Assembly: GCF_004115155.1 (NCBI RefSeq)
Contig: NZ_RDSM01000001.1
Location: forward strand, 1,116,001 to 1,180,000
DNA from: Granulicella sibirica
GTDB lineage: Bacteria > Acidobacteriota > Terriglobia > Terriglobales > Acidobacteriaceae
DNA length: 64,000 nt
Reading direction: 5' to 3'
In this document: positions 43,818 to 52,520 of the stretch, piece after piece
Position numbering within the stretch: position 1 is the first letter of the stretch
Layout of the letters: the number at the start of each line of letters is the position of its first letter
Translations under genes and position numbers: made by a program
The notes under the pieces: generated by a model
What the model was told of the DNA's origin: nothing
Databases searched by the model: none
What the model saw: only the letters and a program-made list of their open reading frames with translations

Positions 43818-44510
43818 ATGCGTCAGAACACTATGAACCGTCGCCTCTTCGCCGCCGCTCTCGCCACCACAGTTGTCCTTTCCCTGTCCGGTCCCGCGGC
43901 GCGAGGTCAGGCCTCCGCTCCGCCGAACACCGCCAACAGCTTCAAGGACACCTCGATGCTGAAGCCGCCGGCCGGCTCACGGGTGGCGATCATCGAGTTT
44001 GAAGACCTCGAGTGCCCGGCCTGCGCACACGCGTTTCCGATGGTGCATGACGCGGTCGATCATTACAAGATACCCTATATTCGTCACGACTTCCCCTTGA
44101 AGATGCACGTCTGGAGCTTCGACGCGGCGGTGACAGCGCGGTATCTGCAGGACAAGGTCAACCCCGGCATCGCCGAGGAGTATCGTCGCGCAGTGTTCGC
44201 CTCGCAGACGGCGATCGGCAGCAAGGATGACCTGCGGAACTTCACGCAGCGCTTTTTCCAGGCGCACGGCGCGGCAATGCCGTTCGTGGTCGACCCCCAG
44301 GGGACGCTGACCAAGGAAGTGCAGGCGGACTATGCGCTCGGCGAGCACATCGGCCTTTCACAGACGCCAACGATCTGGGTGGTGACGCCGCAGCAATGGA
44401 TTCAGGTGACTGATCCAACCATGCTCTACCAGACGATCGATACCGCGCTTGCCCAGACCGCCGGGCCAGCGAAGGTGGCAAGGACTTCGGCTTCCTTGAA
44501 GCACAAGTAG
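43818..44510 (+). CDS. Secreted DsbA-like thiol-disulfide protein
   Basis: A 230-residue exported thioredoxin-fold protein with signal peptide (RRLFAAALATTVVLSLSG) and active site CPAC (Cys66, Cys69) in EFEDLECPACAHAFPMVHDA. The helical insertion and the cis-Pro loop SQTPTIWVV fit the DsbA/thioredoxin_4 group. AAGGA lies before the ATG and TAGAAT 15 bases upstream is a possible -10. A thioredoxin 2 gene follows 73 bases later, giving a small redox pair. Confidence 0.88.
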   Translation: MRQNTMNRRLFAAALATTVVLSLSGPAARGQASAPPNTANSFKDTSMLKPPAGSRVAIIEFEDLECPACAHAFPMVHDAVDHYKIPYIRHDFPLKMHVWSFDAAVTARYLQDKVNPGIAEEYRRAVFASQTAIGSKDDLRNFTQRFFQAHGAAMPFVVDPQGTLTKEVQADYALGEHIGLSQTPTIWVVTPQQWIQVTDPTMLYQTIDTALAQTAGPAKVARTSASLKHK

Positions 44511-44583
44511 CCCTCTGCATCGGCGGTGGTTGAGACGCATCTTAATTGTGTGGCGCTGATTTCCAGCCGTCACGGGAGCGTTT

Positions 44584-45030
44584 ATGCCAGTCATTCGGGC
44601 TTGTAGTCATTGTGGACAAAAGAATCGCATCACCGGCAAGCACCTTGCCGACACTGGCCGTTGCGGAGCGTGTAAGTCTGCGTTGTCGCCGGTTGGCGAG
44701 CCGCTCGCAGCCGATCAGGCCCTGTTCGACGAGATCGTGAAAGACTCGCCGGTACCGGTGCTGGTGGATTTCTGGGCGGATTGGTGTGGGCCTTGCCGGT
44801 CGGCAGCCCCCGAAGTCTCACGCACTGCTGCAGATATGGCGGGCAAGGCCGTTGTTCTAAAGGTCGATACCGAGGCACATCCGGAACTTGCCGCCCGCTT
44901 CCAAGTTCGAGGCATTCCGAACTTCGTCGTGCTGAACAAGGGACGGACGGTGATGCAGCAGGCGGGTCTCGTCGGACACCAGCAGATGGAGCAGTGGCTG
45001 AGAACCGCGGCCGCAGCTAACGTGGTGTAA
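44584..45030 (+). CDS. trxC: Thioredoxin 2 with N-terminal zinc ribbon
   Basis: A 148-residue cytoplasmic thioredoxin of the TrxC type. Four cysteines near the start (7, 10, 27, 30) form the zinc ribbon; the active site WCGPC has Cys68 and Cys71; the cis-Pro loop is RGIPNFVV. GGAG sits 5 bases before the ATG. It may donate electrons to the BCP peroxiredoxin and other oxidative-stress proteins. The last 14 bases overlap the convergent methyltransferase gene. Confidence 0.93.
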   Translation: MPVIRACSHCGQKNRITGKHLADTGRCGACKSALSPVGEPLAADQALFDEIVKDSPVPVLVDFWADWCGPCRSAAPEVSRTAADMAGKAVVLKVDTEAHPELAARFQVRGIPNFVVLNKGRTVMQQAGLVGHQQMEQWLRTAAAANVV

Positions 45031-45697
45031 AGATCAGGAAGTAGTCCTGGCCGTCGGCCTTGGTGAAGTCGTAGGTGCCGGTTAGTTTGTAGCCTGCTTC
45101 CGCCATCTCTTTCAGAACGACGTCGCGCGGCAGCCCGTGGTCGGTACCGTTGCCATTTCGGTCGATGATACCGATCCGAGCTCCGGGGCGCAGCGCGGCG
45201 TGCAACTTCTTCATCACCGGGATCGGGTGGGCGATCTCGTGGTAGACCTTCAGCATCAGGAGCGCGTCAATGCTTGTGGGCGGCAGGGAGGGATCATCGG
45301 GCGTACCGAGGATCGTTTTCACGTTCGACAGGCTCTCTTTTTTCGCGCGCTGGCCGATATAGCGTACGGCGTCGGCGTTGATGTCCTCGGCAAAGACAAC
45401 TCCCTGAGGGCCGACGCGGCGGGCCGCACGTACGGAAAACCAGCCGGACCCAGCGCCAAGATCAGCGACGTTCTTTCCCGGGGTAATGCCGAGCAGGTCC
45501 ATCACGCGGTCGATCTGCAGCTTTCTGTCGCGGTCCGGGTACTCGAAGATCGACAGGTCGCCGGAGTAGGGCGTGCTCGTCGGGCGTTGGTCCTGCGGGG
45601 GAGCGGGCGATGCTGCCTGAGTTGGCAGCACTCCGAGCGCAACGAACAGCACAGCGGCGAAGAGGCTGGAGCGCGAAGACGGGCAGAGGGAAATCAT
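45017..45697 (-). CDS. Class I SAM-dependent methyltransferase with export signal
   Basis: A 226-residue protein with Rossmann-fold SAM motifs: motif I VADLGAGSGWFSVRAARRVG, an acidic end of strand 2 (VVFAEDINADAVRYIGQRAK) and DALLMLKVYHEIAHPIPVMK. Unusually it begins with a signal peptide (SSLFAAVLFVALGVLPTQAA), so it should act outside the cytoplasm, where SAM is not expected. Similar exported methyltransferases exist in related soil bacteria. Its stop overlaps trxC and its start is only 15 bases from the TTG of the GGDEF gene. Confidence 0.85.
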   Translation of the reverse strand: MISLCPSSRSSLFAAVLFVALGVLPTQAASPAPPQDQRPTSTPYSGDLSIFEYPDRDRKLQIDRVMDLLGITPGKNVADLGAGSGWFSVRAARRVGPQGVVFAEDINADAVRYIGQRAKKESLSNVKTILGTPDDPSLPPTSIDALLMLKVYHEIAHPIPVMKKLHAALRPGARIGIIDRNGNGTDHGLPRDVVLKEMAEAGYKLTGTYDFTKADGQDYFLIFTPR

Positions 45698-45712
45698 GAA
45701 CGATGATCCGTC

Positions 45713-47284
45713 TTGGAACTCAACCTAAGCAAGGCGTTTCGCTTCGCTAGTCTCTATACACGTGGGGGAAATGCCGATAGTGTAGGAGTTTCTCCTCAAA
45801 TCCTTCGTCACCTCAAGGTGAACTTGTTTCCGGGTCCCTCTCACTCTTCGCGGCGCACATGGCTACCAGGCATCCTGACAGCTCTGCTCTTCGGTGTGAT
45901 CTATGCCATCGTCGACCTTGCGCTGAACCGGCTCGCGTTTGCCAGCGGTTGGACGATCCTTTGGCCCCTGAATGGCGTCTCAATCGCTATTCTCCTGATG
46001 CGCCCCCGCTCAGATTGGCCCGCCATCCTGATCGGGATTGGGGCTGGGGCTGGTATCGGGGAGTGCATGGATGGCAACTCCATCAGGATGGAGCTATTGC
46101 TTCGACCGATCTCGCTCTCCGAGGTGACGATCAGCGCCTTGCTGCTACCGCACTTCTCGACCCTCGGAGACTGGCTTCGAAAGCCACATATCTTCAAACG
46201 GTTCCTTGGCGCGCTCGTGCTTGGGCCATCGATTTCCGGCGTTTTGGCCGCGATCGTCTTCCACGTCTCCGCTCACCAGGGGTACCTTTCCGCCTTCGAC
46301 GACTGGGCGCCTTCGGACGCGCTCGGGATCGCCGTTACCATGCCGCTGGCGCTGTCGCTGCGCACGCCGGAGATGCGCGACCTTTTCCGGCCCGTTCAGC
46401 TTCTCAAGACGGTCAGCGTGCTGGCGCTCGCTTTTCTCGTCGCGGGCCTGGTGTTTGGCGTAAGCCGCTATCCTTTGCTCTTTTTGCTGTACCCGGCACT
46501 GTTCCTGGTGGAGTCCCTGCTTGCTTTCTCAGGTTCTGCTGTTGCGGTGCTTGGCGTGGCGTTGATCGCGGTCTACCTGACCGACGGCGGCCGGGGGCCG
46601 TTCGGGGTCTGGCCGAAGGATCTCCCCGTCTCGCGCGATGTAGCGATCCAGATCTATCTCGGCTTTCAACTGCTTGCGCTCTTCCCTGCCTCTATCCTGC
46701 TGCTGGAGCGCAGGCGCATGGCCGCAGAACTCCGCGACACCAACGAACAGCTCATGATGCTTGCCTCGCTGGATGGACTCACCGGTATCCCGAACCGCCG
46801 GTCGCTCGATGAGCGGTTCGCTCAGGAATGGGGCCGCGCGGTGAGATTGCAGACGCCGCTTGGGCTCGTCATGATTGATATCGATCACTTCAAGCAGTTC
46901 AACGATCTCTATGGCCACCATGCCGGGGATGAGTGCCTGCGGGCCGTCGCAAGCGTCCTCTACGGGGAGGTACGCCGGACGCACGATCACGTCGCGCGCT
47001 TCGGTGGCGAGGAGTTTGCCCTCCTGCTGCCGCATACGGATGTCGACGGAGCTTTCCACATGGCGGAGATCCTGCGACAGGCCATCGTGAGTCTGGCGAT
47101 CGATCACCGGGGATGCGCAAACGGAGTTGTTACGGTCTCGATCGGATGCGCCGCGATGACGCCGAAGCTCGGAGACAACCGGCTTTCGCTTCTCCAGGTG
47201 GCCGACGCAGCGCTTTACGATGCGAAGCGGAGCGGGAGAAATCGAGTCCATATCGGCGAAACCGCGAGGCAGATCGTCCGTTAG
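45713..47284 (+). CDS. MASE1-type membrane diguanylate cyclase (GGDEF)
   Basis: Makes cyclic di-GMP. A 523-residue frame: about eight membrane helices of MASE1 type (LTALLFGVIYAIVDLALNRL; WPLNGVSIAILLMRPRSDWP) and a C-terminal GGDEF domain (LASLDGLTGIPNRRSLDERF, DIDHFKQFNDLYGHHAGDEC) with active GGEEF near residues 431-435. The inhibitory I-site RTHD lies five residues before it, so product feedback is likely. The start is uncertain: TTG 45713 and GTG 45818 both lack a Shine-Dalgarno. Its stop overlaps the convergent radical SAM gene. Confidence 0.9.
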   Translation: MELNLSKAFRFASLYTRGGNADSVGVSPQILRHLKVNLFPGPSHSSRRTWLPGILTALLFGVIYAIVDLALNRLAFASGWTILWPLNGVSIAILLMRPRSDWPAILIGIGAGAGIGECMDGNSIRMELLLRPISLSEVTISALLLPHFSTLGDWLRKPHIFKRFLGALVLGPSISGVLAAIVFHVSAHQGYLSAFDDWAPSDALGIAVTMPLALSLRTPEMRDLFRPVQLLKTVSVLALAFLVAGLVFGVSRYPLLFLLYPALFLVESLLAFSGSAVAVLGVALIAVYLTDGGRGPFGVWPKDLPVSRDVAIQIYLGFQLLALFPASILLLERRRMAAELRDTNEQLMMLASLDGLTGIPNRRSLDERFAQEWGRAVRLQTPLGLVMIDIDHFKQFNDLYGHHAGDECLRAVASVLYGEVRRTHDHVARFGGEEFALLLPHTDVDGAFHMAEILRQAIVSLAIDHRGCANGVVTVSIGCAAMTPKLGDNRLSLLQVADAALYDAKRSGRNRVHIGETARQIVR

Positions 47285-48375
47285 CGAATCTGCACGAGTT
47301 CCGGGCTTGGCTGGTGGGTACCTTGCCCCGAGCCGGGCGTAATGCTGGTGTGCTGCGGCGCACGCCAGTGGTCGATGTAACTTACTTGATGCACGCAGCT
47401 GATGGTGCAGTTCGGAGCGCAAGACTTCTCGGTGAGGAATTCGCGCTTCACATCAGCCGTCTTGTAGTCCGCGATTGGAGTACCGGGGTAGCCACGCTGC
47501 TGCGAGCAGTAATGCACCAGACCGTTCTCGCAGATGTACAGGTACCGGCTGCCCGCACGGCAGCGCCAGTCATTCGGCTGGCCGTTGGCGATGGCTTCCT
47601 GAAAGTGGTTGAAACGGGAGTAGCTCCGGCGCGTCAGGTTGCGGACGCGGTCCCAGACGTTTCGTTCTGCTTCGCCGAGCGGCTTCAACTGCCCGCTGCC
47701 GTCGTGAATGATACCGATGGTCGAGCTGAACCCAAGGGCAAGAGCGCGCTGCGAGACCGTGTAGGCATCCTCGGGGTTGGCAATGCCCCCGCCGACAACC
47801 GAGTTGATGTTGACGTGAAAATCGGCGTGCTCGGCGAGCATCTGGAGCTTCTTGTCCAGCACTTTAAGGCTCTTCTTCGAGACCTCGTCGGGCATGACGT
47901 TGTCGATCGAAATCTGCATGTGATCAAGACCGGCGGCGTTGAGGCGCTCGATACGCTCCGGCATCAGAAGGTAGCCGTTCGTGATCATGCCGGCGATCGC
48001 GCCGGTCGAACGAATGCGCGCAATGACCTTGTCCAGATCAGGATGCAGGAGGGGCTCGCCGCCCGAGATCGTGATCACCGAGGTTCCGAGACGTCCAAGG
48101 TGGTCGATGCGACGGTACATCTCGTCGATCGGGACAGGATCGGAGAAGTCGTCGAACTCATTGCAGTAGGTACACGCGAGGTTGCAGCGGCGCATGGGCA
48201 CGATGTGCGCCATGTAGGGATGATCGGTCGCGGCGACGGCCGAGGCGATCGAACCGAGTTCACGCAGTTTGCGCGTCACCGCCTTCCAGCGGCGCTTGCC
48301 CGCGGAGGACTTTGGGACGGGCGGCTTGGTTCTGGCAACGATTTTCGGCTGCGGCGTGGTAGTGGAAGACGTCAT
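47281..48375 (-). CDS. Radical SAM protein
   Basis: A 364-residue radical SAM enzyme with the 4Fe-4S motif CNLACTYC (Cys64, 68, 71) and TISGGEPLLHPDLDKVIARI. The C-terminal part has further cysteines (WRCRAGS, YICENGLVHYCS, KSCAPNCTISC), resembling a SPASM-type auxiliary cluster region and placing it with maturases and HpnH/MoaA-like proteins. No precursor peptide gene is obvious next to it. Downstream in the same orientation of the two-PDZ protein gene by 49 bases. Substrate unknown. Confidence 0.87.
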   Translation of the reverse strand: MTSSTTTPQPKIVARTKPPVPKSSAGKRRWKAVTRKLRELGSIASAVAATDHPYMAHIVPMRRCNLACTYCNEFDDFSDPVPIDEMYRRIDHLGRLGTSVITISGGEPLLHPDLDKVIARIRSTGAIAGMITNGYLLMPERIERLNAAGLDHMQISIDNVMPDEVSKKSLKVLDKKLQMLAEHADFHVNINSVVGGGIANPEDAYTVSQRALALGFSSTIGIIHDGSGQLKPLGEAERNVWDRVRNLTRRSYSRFNHFQEAIANGQPNDWRCRAGSRYLYICENGLVHYCSQQRGYPGTPIADYKTADVKREFLTEKSCAPNCTISCVHQVSYIDHWRAPQHTSITPGSGQGTHQPSPELVQIR

Positions 48376-48424
48376 GCTCTATCTATTGAACCATACCCGG
48401 CCCCCGCCAGCCGAGCGCGTCCCG

Positions 48425-49495
48425 TTACATCATCGAGAGGGTTCCCAAAGCCACACAAGCCTGCTCCACCTGCGACGCCGGCTGGAAGGTCGCACGCGAG
48501 CCTCCGAGGTGCGGCCACATATCCGGAATCAGGCTGGAGTGGTGTTTCGCGTTCGGGACCATTGTCAGGGTCTGCTCCTGTCGGTCACGCAGCACAATGA
48601 CGTTCACAGGCCTACCCTTATTTTCCCGAATCGTCTTGAACCAGTCGCTGCTGCTCGCAATGTTGTTTCCGTTGACTCGCATGACGACGTCGCCAGCGTG
48701 CAAACCGGCGACGGCTGCCGGGCTGTTCGGGTCGACACTGCGAACCAGGAGGCCGGTCTTTCCCTGTGCGCCAAAGTACTCCGCCAACTGGGGCGCCATC
48801 CTCTCGAGTAGCACGCCGGTATAGCCGGGACTCAGACCGATTCCGCCGAAAAGATTCCGGCTCACCCGTCCGGGTGACGAGAAGAATCCGGTCCCCCTGC
48901 GCTCAATCGTCTCCGGAGCAGGAGGCAACGGCTCAGGATCGGAGATCTTCACGTGCTCCTCCCACGCCTCGCGCTCCACGTCCTCGCGGTTACCCATCTG
49001 CGCAGCGATCGTTTGCGACTGTCCATCGCGGTTGATCGTCAGAGTCAGCGAGCGGCCCGGGGGCGCATCGTGGAGCAACCGGCGCAATTGCTCCCCGGTG
49101 TCGATTGCCTGTCCATTCACCTGCAAGACTATATCGTGCTCGTGAAGACCGGCCTTGCCGGCGGGACCATCGTGATCGACGCGCACGATCTCGGCACCAC
49201 GCGGGTCCTTCGAATCCTTGGCGGTCCTCGCTCGTGCGGAGGCCAAAGAAGCTTCGTTCACGTCGCGAATATCGACCCCGAGGTATCCCTGGTTGCTTCG
49301 TCCGGCGGCTGCGGTCGGCTGGAATGCCGCGCCATGCAGCACCGGAAGGCCTAAGTGGTCGGGAAGGCGAAGATGCTGCGCGAAGGCAACGCTTCCATGG
49401 CTCAGCCCCGCGAGCACGACGGCTGCAACAGCCGTCTGTGCAAACGAACCCTCATGCCAGCCTGCCCGAAACCTCAACGTCCTTGCGTCCTTCAT
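48425..49495 (-). CDS. Secreted two-PDZ-domain protein without protease domain
   Basis: A 356-residue exported protein with signal peptide (AVAAVVLAGLSHGSVAFA). Two PDZ domains: YLGVDIRDVNEASL through DIVLQVNGQAIDTGEQLRRL, and GLLVRSVDPNSPAAVAGLHA through GDVVMRVNGNNIASSSDWFK. No HtrA-type catalytic triad is present, so it is a binding or adaptor protein. ATG 49495 has GAGGGG just before it. It lies downstream of the sigma/anti-sigma genes on the same strand and could be part of their envelope-stress output. Confidence 0.82.
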   Translation of the reverse strand: MKDARTLRFRAGWHEGSFAQTAVAAVVLAGLSHGSVAFAQHLRLPDHLGLPVLHGAAFQPTAAAGRSNQGYLGVDIRDVNEASLASARARTAKDSKDPRGAEIVRVDHDGPAGKAGLHEHDIVLQVNGQAIDTGEQLRRLLHDAPPGRSLTLTINRDGQSQTIAAQMGNREDVEREAWEEHVKISDPEPLPPAPETIERRGTGFFSSPGRVSRNLFGGIGLSPGYTGVLLERMAPQLAEYFGAQGKTGLLVRSVDPNSPAAVAGLHAGDVVMRVNGNNIASSSDWFKTIRENKGRPVNVIVLRDRQEQTLTMVPNAKHHSSLIPDMWPHLGGSRATFQPASQVEQACVALGTLSMM

Positions 49496-49678
49496 GGCCC
49501 CTCGTCCGGAGATGCTTCCATCCGTCGCATCCGCTAATTGCTTCCGATCGCAATTGGGAGACGCACCCTGTCGATTCGACGCCTCGCCGTACGACCCGTA
49601 AGCGTAAGTTGCTGGGAGACTTACTTTATTACCAAAACCCATTCGTGGCAACGGGCATTTGGCCCGTTCGTCGACGCC

Positions 49679-50641
49679 CTATTGAAGAGCGTCCATGCCC
49701 TGCAGGGCCTGGAACGACGCCGTCCGGATGTATGGGTTGTCATCGCTGGTCGAGACCGTTCGTAGCACCTGCCGTACGCTGGAGTCGGCCTGTACGGGCT
49801 GCAAAAGCCCGATTGCCTCCGTCCGCACCTGGGGGTTGGTGTCATGCAGAAGCGCATCGAGGACCGCGTCGCGCACATGGCGATCCTGTTCGACGTAAGG
49901 CTCAAGACCGTCGAGCGCCTTCATCCTCACGCCGGAATTCTTGTCGTAGCGCAGGGAAACCATCAGAGCGCTGCGGACATCCTTGCCGTCGGAGTCGCCC
50001 TTGCAGCCATGCGCAGAACGGCACTCATTCGCCAGGTACGACACCGAATCCGTCCGAACCCCGTTCGCAGCAGCGGCGCGCGTGCCCATCAGTAAAAGCT
50101 CACGAATCTGCGGATCGTTGAGGGAACCTTCCATCGACTCCGGGACGACACGGTTATAGAGCACCTGCACCACGTCCGGATTCGCGGTCCGCACAATACC
50201 GCTGACGTTAGCAATCGCACCCTCGGTAGCGTTCGTCAACACAATGGGTGGCTGAGGTTTAGGGGTGTGCTCGTCCTGATAACGGTGAACGTAGTTTCCG
50301 GCCAGAAACCCGAAACCAAGTAGAAGCGTCGCCAGAGCGGGTGCGCTTTGGACATTTCCCACCCAGCGAAAGAAGTTCGTACGGAGCCGCGCAAAAAAGC
50401 TGTGGGACGGAATCTGGTCGAGCGCCTCGTCGAGACGCATGCGCGACTGTGCCAGAAAATTCGGGTTCAACTCGACTACGGGGCGCGTCTCAAGGGTCGA
50501 GAACATCCCCTGCACCTCGGCAAGCTCCTGCCGGCAGGTCGCACAATCCTGGAGGTGTCGCTCCAACACGATTGCCTGGTCATCCGGCAACTCGCCATAC
50601 GACGCGAGGACCATACTCTGTTGCGCCATCTCACACTTCAT
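49679..50641 (-). CDS. Anti-sigma factor with zinc finger and HEAT-like repeats
   Basis: A 320-residue membrane protein. The N terminus is an anti-sigma zinc finger (Cys3, His29, Cys33, Cys36 in ERHLQDCATCRQEL), one membrane helix follows (ALATLLLGFGFLAGNYVHRY), and the exported C-terminal half has HEAT repeats (VRSALMVSLRYDKNSGVRMK; VRDAVLDALLHDTNPQVRTE; VRQVLRTVSTSDDNPYIRTA). It lies downstream of the RpoE-type sigma gene, its probable target. The HEAT part would be the periplasmic sensor, which is unusual for anti-sigma factors. Confidence 0.88.
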   Translation of the reverse strand: MKCEMAQQSMVLASYGELPDDQAIVLERHLQDCATCRQELAEVQGMFSTLETRPVVELNPNFLAQSRMRLDEALDQIPSHSFFARLRTNFFRWVGNVQSAPALATLLLGFGFLAGNYVHRYQDEHTPKPQPPIVLTNATEGAIANVSGIVRTANPDVVQVLYNRVVPESMEGSLNDPQIRELLLMGTRAAAANGVRTDSVSYLANECRSAHGCKGDSDGKDVRSALMVSLRYDKNSGVRMKALDGLEPYVEQDRHVRDAVLDALLHDTNPQVRTEAIGLLQPVQADSSVRQVLRTVSTSDDNPYIRTASFQALQGMDALQ

Positions 50642-50815
50642 TGCCTTTTACCTCGAACCAGCCTCGAAATTTTGCTTCCTGTTGCGCCGTTCGGGGTTCG
50701 AGTCTTATCGGATCCGCCTTTGCTGTCTGCGGCCGTCGCCCAGTTTCCCGAATCTCTCTTTTGGTGATACGCCCCGATTCTCCGGGGTTTGCTTCCCGTC
50801 CAACCTGTTCAGAGA

Positions 50816-51616
50816 TCAGGCGCGGAGGGTCGCGAGATTTGCGCGCAGCTTCCGCGTCGCGCGGAAGAGGGTGTTCTTCGCCGTCTCTTCCGTGGTGTTC
50901 AACATCTCTCCGATCGTCCGGAGCTTCAATCCCTGGTAGTGCTTCAGTTCAAACACCGTCCGCTCCCGCGGGGTGAGTTTGTCGAGCGCGTCGTTGATGC
51001 TGACGCCCATCTGCTTGCGTTCGAGTTCGCGGGCCGGATTCGCCATCGCGCGGTCGTCGGACACATTGGAGAGCAGATCCATCTCGTCACCGCTCGCGTC
51101 GAGAACGGTCGCCGGATCTTCGCGACGGCTCTTGCGGCGGCGAAGCTGGTCGAGGCAGAGGTTCGTCACGATGCGGTAGAGCCAGGTATAAAACGAGCAC
51201 TCAAAGCGGAAGTTCCCCAAGTGCCGGTAGGCCTTGATGAAGGCTTCCTGGTGGACATCCTGCGCGTCCTGCTCGTTGCCAAGCATATGCAACGCGAGCC
51301 GCAGCACGGACTGGTCATATCGCCGAACGAGCGCGTCAAAGGCCATTCTCTGGCCGGCCTGCGCCTCGCGGATCAGGTCGTCATCCTCGGAGCGCTGCTG
51401 GGCGCGCGCGTCAAGCTGCGCCTGGGTGAGCTTTCCACCGCGTACTCCGGGCTGGGCGAGGGGCTTTGCCATCCGTACAGGGGATTCTACCTGTCTGGCA
51501 TCACCGTCGGGAACCTGGAGCGCCCCGGAAAACACCTGCGACCGTCCGACGCCCACTAAGGGCATCACCGCTACCATCTCGCCACCAAGGTCCATGCCCA
51601 TTGCCTCAGCATTCAT
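50816..51616 (-). CDS. RpoE-type (ECF) RNA polymerase sigma factor
   Basis: A 266-residue sigma-70 factor: region 2 (FDALVRRYDQSVLRLALHML, DAQDVHQEAFIKAYRHLGNF, TWLYRIVTNLCLDQLRRRKS) and region 4 (ALDKLTPRERTVFELKHYQG, IGEMLNTTEETAKNTLFRAT). Region 3 is absent, as in ECF factors. The ~60 residues before region 2 are extra. ATG 51616 has GGAG 11 bases upstream; later ATGs are possible. An anti-sigma gene follows 174 bases downstream, and a two-PDZ protein after it. Confidence 0.92.
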   Translation of the reverse strand: MNAEAMGMDLGGEMVAVMPLVGVGRSQVFSGALQVPDGDARQVESPVRMAKPLAQPGVRGGKLTQAQLDARAQQRSEDDDLIREAQAGQRMAFDALVRRYDQSVLRLALHMLGNEQDAQDVHQEAFIKAYRHLGNFRFECSFYTWLYRIVTNLCLDQLRRRKSRREDPATVLDASGDEMDLLSNVSDDRAMANPARELERKQMGVSINDALDKLTPRERTVFELKHYQGLKLRTIGEMLNTTEETAKNTLFRATRKLRANLATLRA

Positions 51617-51751
51617 CGTGATGAAAACTCCGCTTCCGCGAAATTGACTGCCGCTCGACGGGGCTGAACCCGTCCACTCGATAGACCGCCGATTTGCGGA
51701 AAGGTGAGCAACCCGGCGTGCCGTCCGGGGCATCGACGCGGGCCTCTCGGA

Positions 51752-51757
51752 TACACT
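51752..51757 (+). promoter_or_regulatory. -10-like box TACACT directly before the RNase H gene
   Basis: TACACT followed by six bases (CTCCCC) and ATG, without Shine-Dalgarno. Same geometry as before the gene at 55901. Confidence 0.35.
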
Positions 51758-51763
51758 CTCCCC

Positions 51764-52471
51764 ATGCCGTCCCGTACCCCCTCGTCCAGCCTCTTCGGCG
51801 ACCCCGCCCCGCCTTCCCGCGTTGCAACACAAGGAACCTGGATCAACGCTCATTGCGATGGCGGAGCCCGCGGCAACCCCGGCCCGGCGGGCTACGGAGC
51901 GCTCATCCAGGATGACTCCGGCATGGTTGTCGCCGAACTCTCCGAGTTTCTTGGATTGAAAACAAACAACTTTGCAGAGTATTCCGGGCTGCTCGGCTGC
52001 CTGGCGTACGCCCTCGAGCACGGCCACGCCCGCCTTCGCGTCGTCTCCGATTCGGAGTTGATGGTGAAGCAGATCCAGGGTAAGTATCAGGTCAAGAGTC
52101 CGGACCTGAAGCCTCTGTACGAAGAAGCGAAGCGCCGCATCGCCAAGCTCGATGGCTTCGAAATCTCGCACGCCTTGCGGCACAAGAACAAGGACGCCGA
52201 CCGCCTTGCCAACGAGGCCATGGATCGTGGCATGAAGCGTCCACACGCCGCGGGCCAGCCCGCGCCCGCTCCCCTGAAGGCGACGCCGTATCCTTCAAAG
52301 GCTGAGACGCCGGTCGAGCCACGCAGCTTCGCCCGCCCGGCAGCATCTGCTCCAGTCCCCGTCAGCAAGGCCGACACGATGCTCCGTGGCTTCACCCGCG
52401 ACGGTGTCGTCCACGTCCTCGGCGGCACCCCCCTGCCGGATGGCATCTTCGTGAAAATCATCCGCGAGTGA
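51764..52471 (+). CDS. RNase H-family ribonuclease with C-terminal extension
   Basis: Cleaves RNA in RNA-DNA hybrids. The 235-residue protein has the catalytic acids Asp32 (AHCDGGARGNPGPAGYGALI), Glu72 (NNFAEYSGLL), Asp96 (VVSDSELMVKQI) and Asp146 (NKDADRLANEA), the compact HI-like archaeal/Gram-positive type. The RNase part ends near residue 156. A Pro/Ala-rich linker follows and then a short module, LRGFTRDGVVHVLGGTPLPD and beyond (residues ~207-235), which looks like the beta-hairpin of AF2212/VapB-type small proteins. Divergent from the sigma gene. Confidence 0.88.
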   Translation: MPSRTPSSSLFGDPAPPSRVATQGTWINAHCDGGARGNPGPAGYGALIQDDSGMVVAELSEFLGLKTNNFAEYSGLLGCLAYALEHGHARLRVVSDSELMVKQIQGKYQVKSPDLKPLYEEAKRRIAKLDGFEISHALRHKNKDADRLANEAMDRGMKRPHAAGQPAPAPLKATPYPSKAETPVEPRSFARPAASAPVPVSKADTMLRGFTRDGVVHVLGGTPLPDGIFVKIIRE

Positions 52472-52520
52472 CCGGCCGTTCCAGCGATCAGCTAGAATTC
52501 GTCATTCCCCTGGAGCCTCC

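Noticed and set aside
46933..48600. 555-codon plus-strand frame over the GGDEF end and radical SAM gene
   Set aside because: Antisense to a complete radical SAM protein with intact cysteine motifs; the long frame is a by-product of GC bias.
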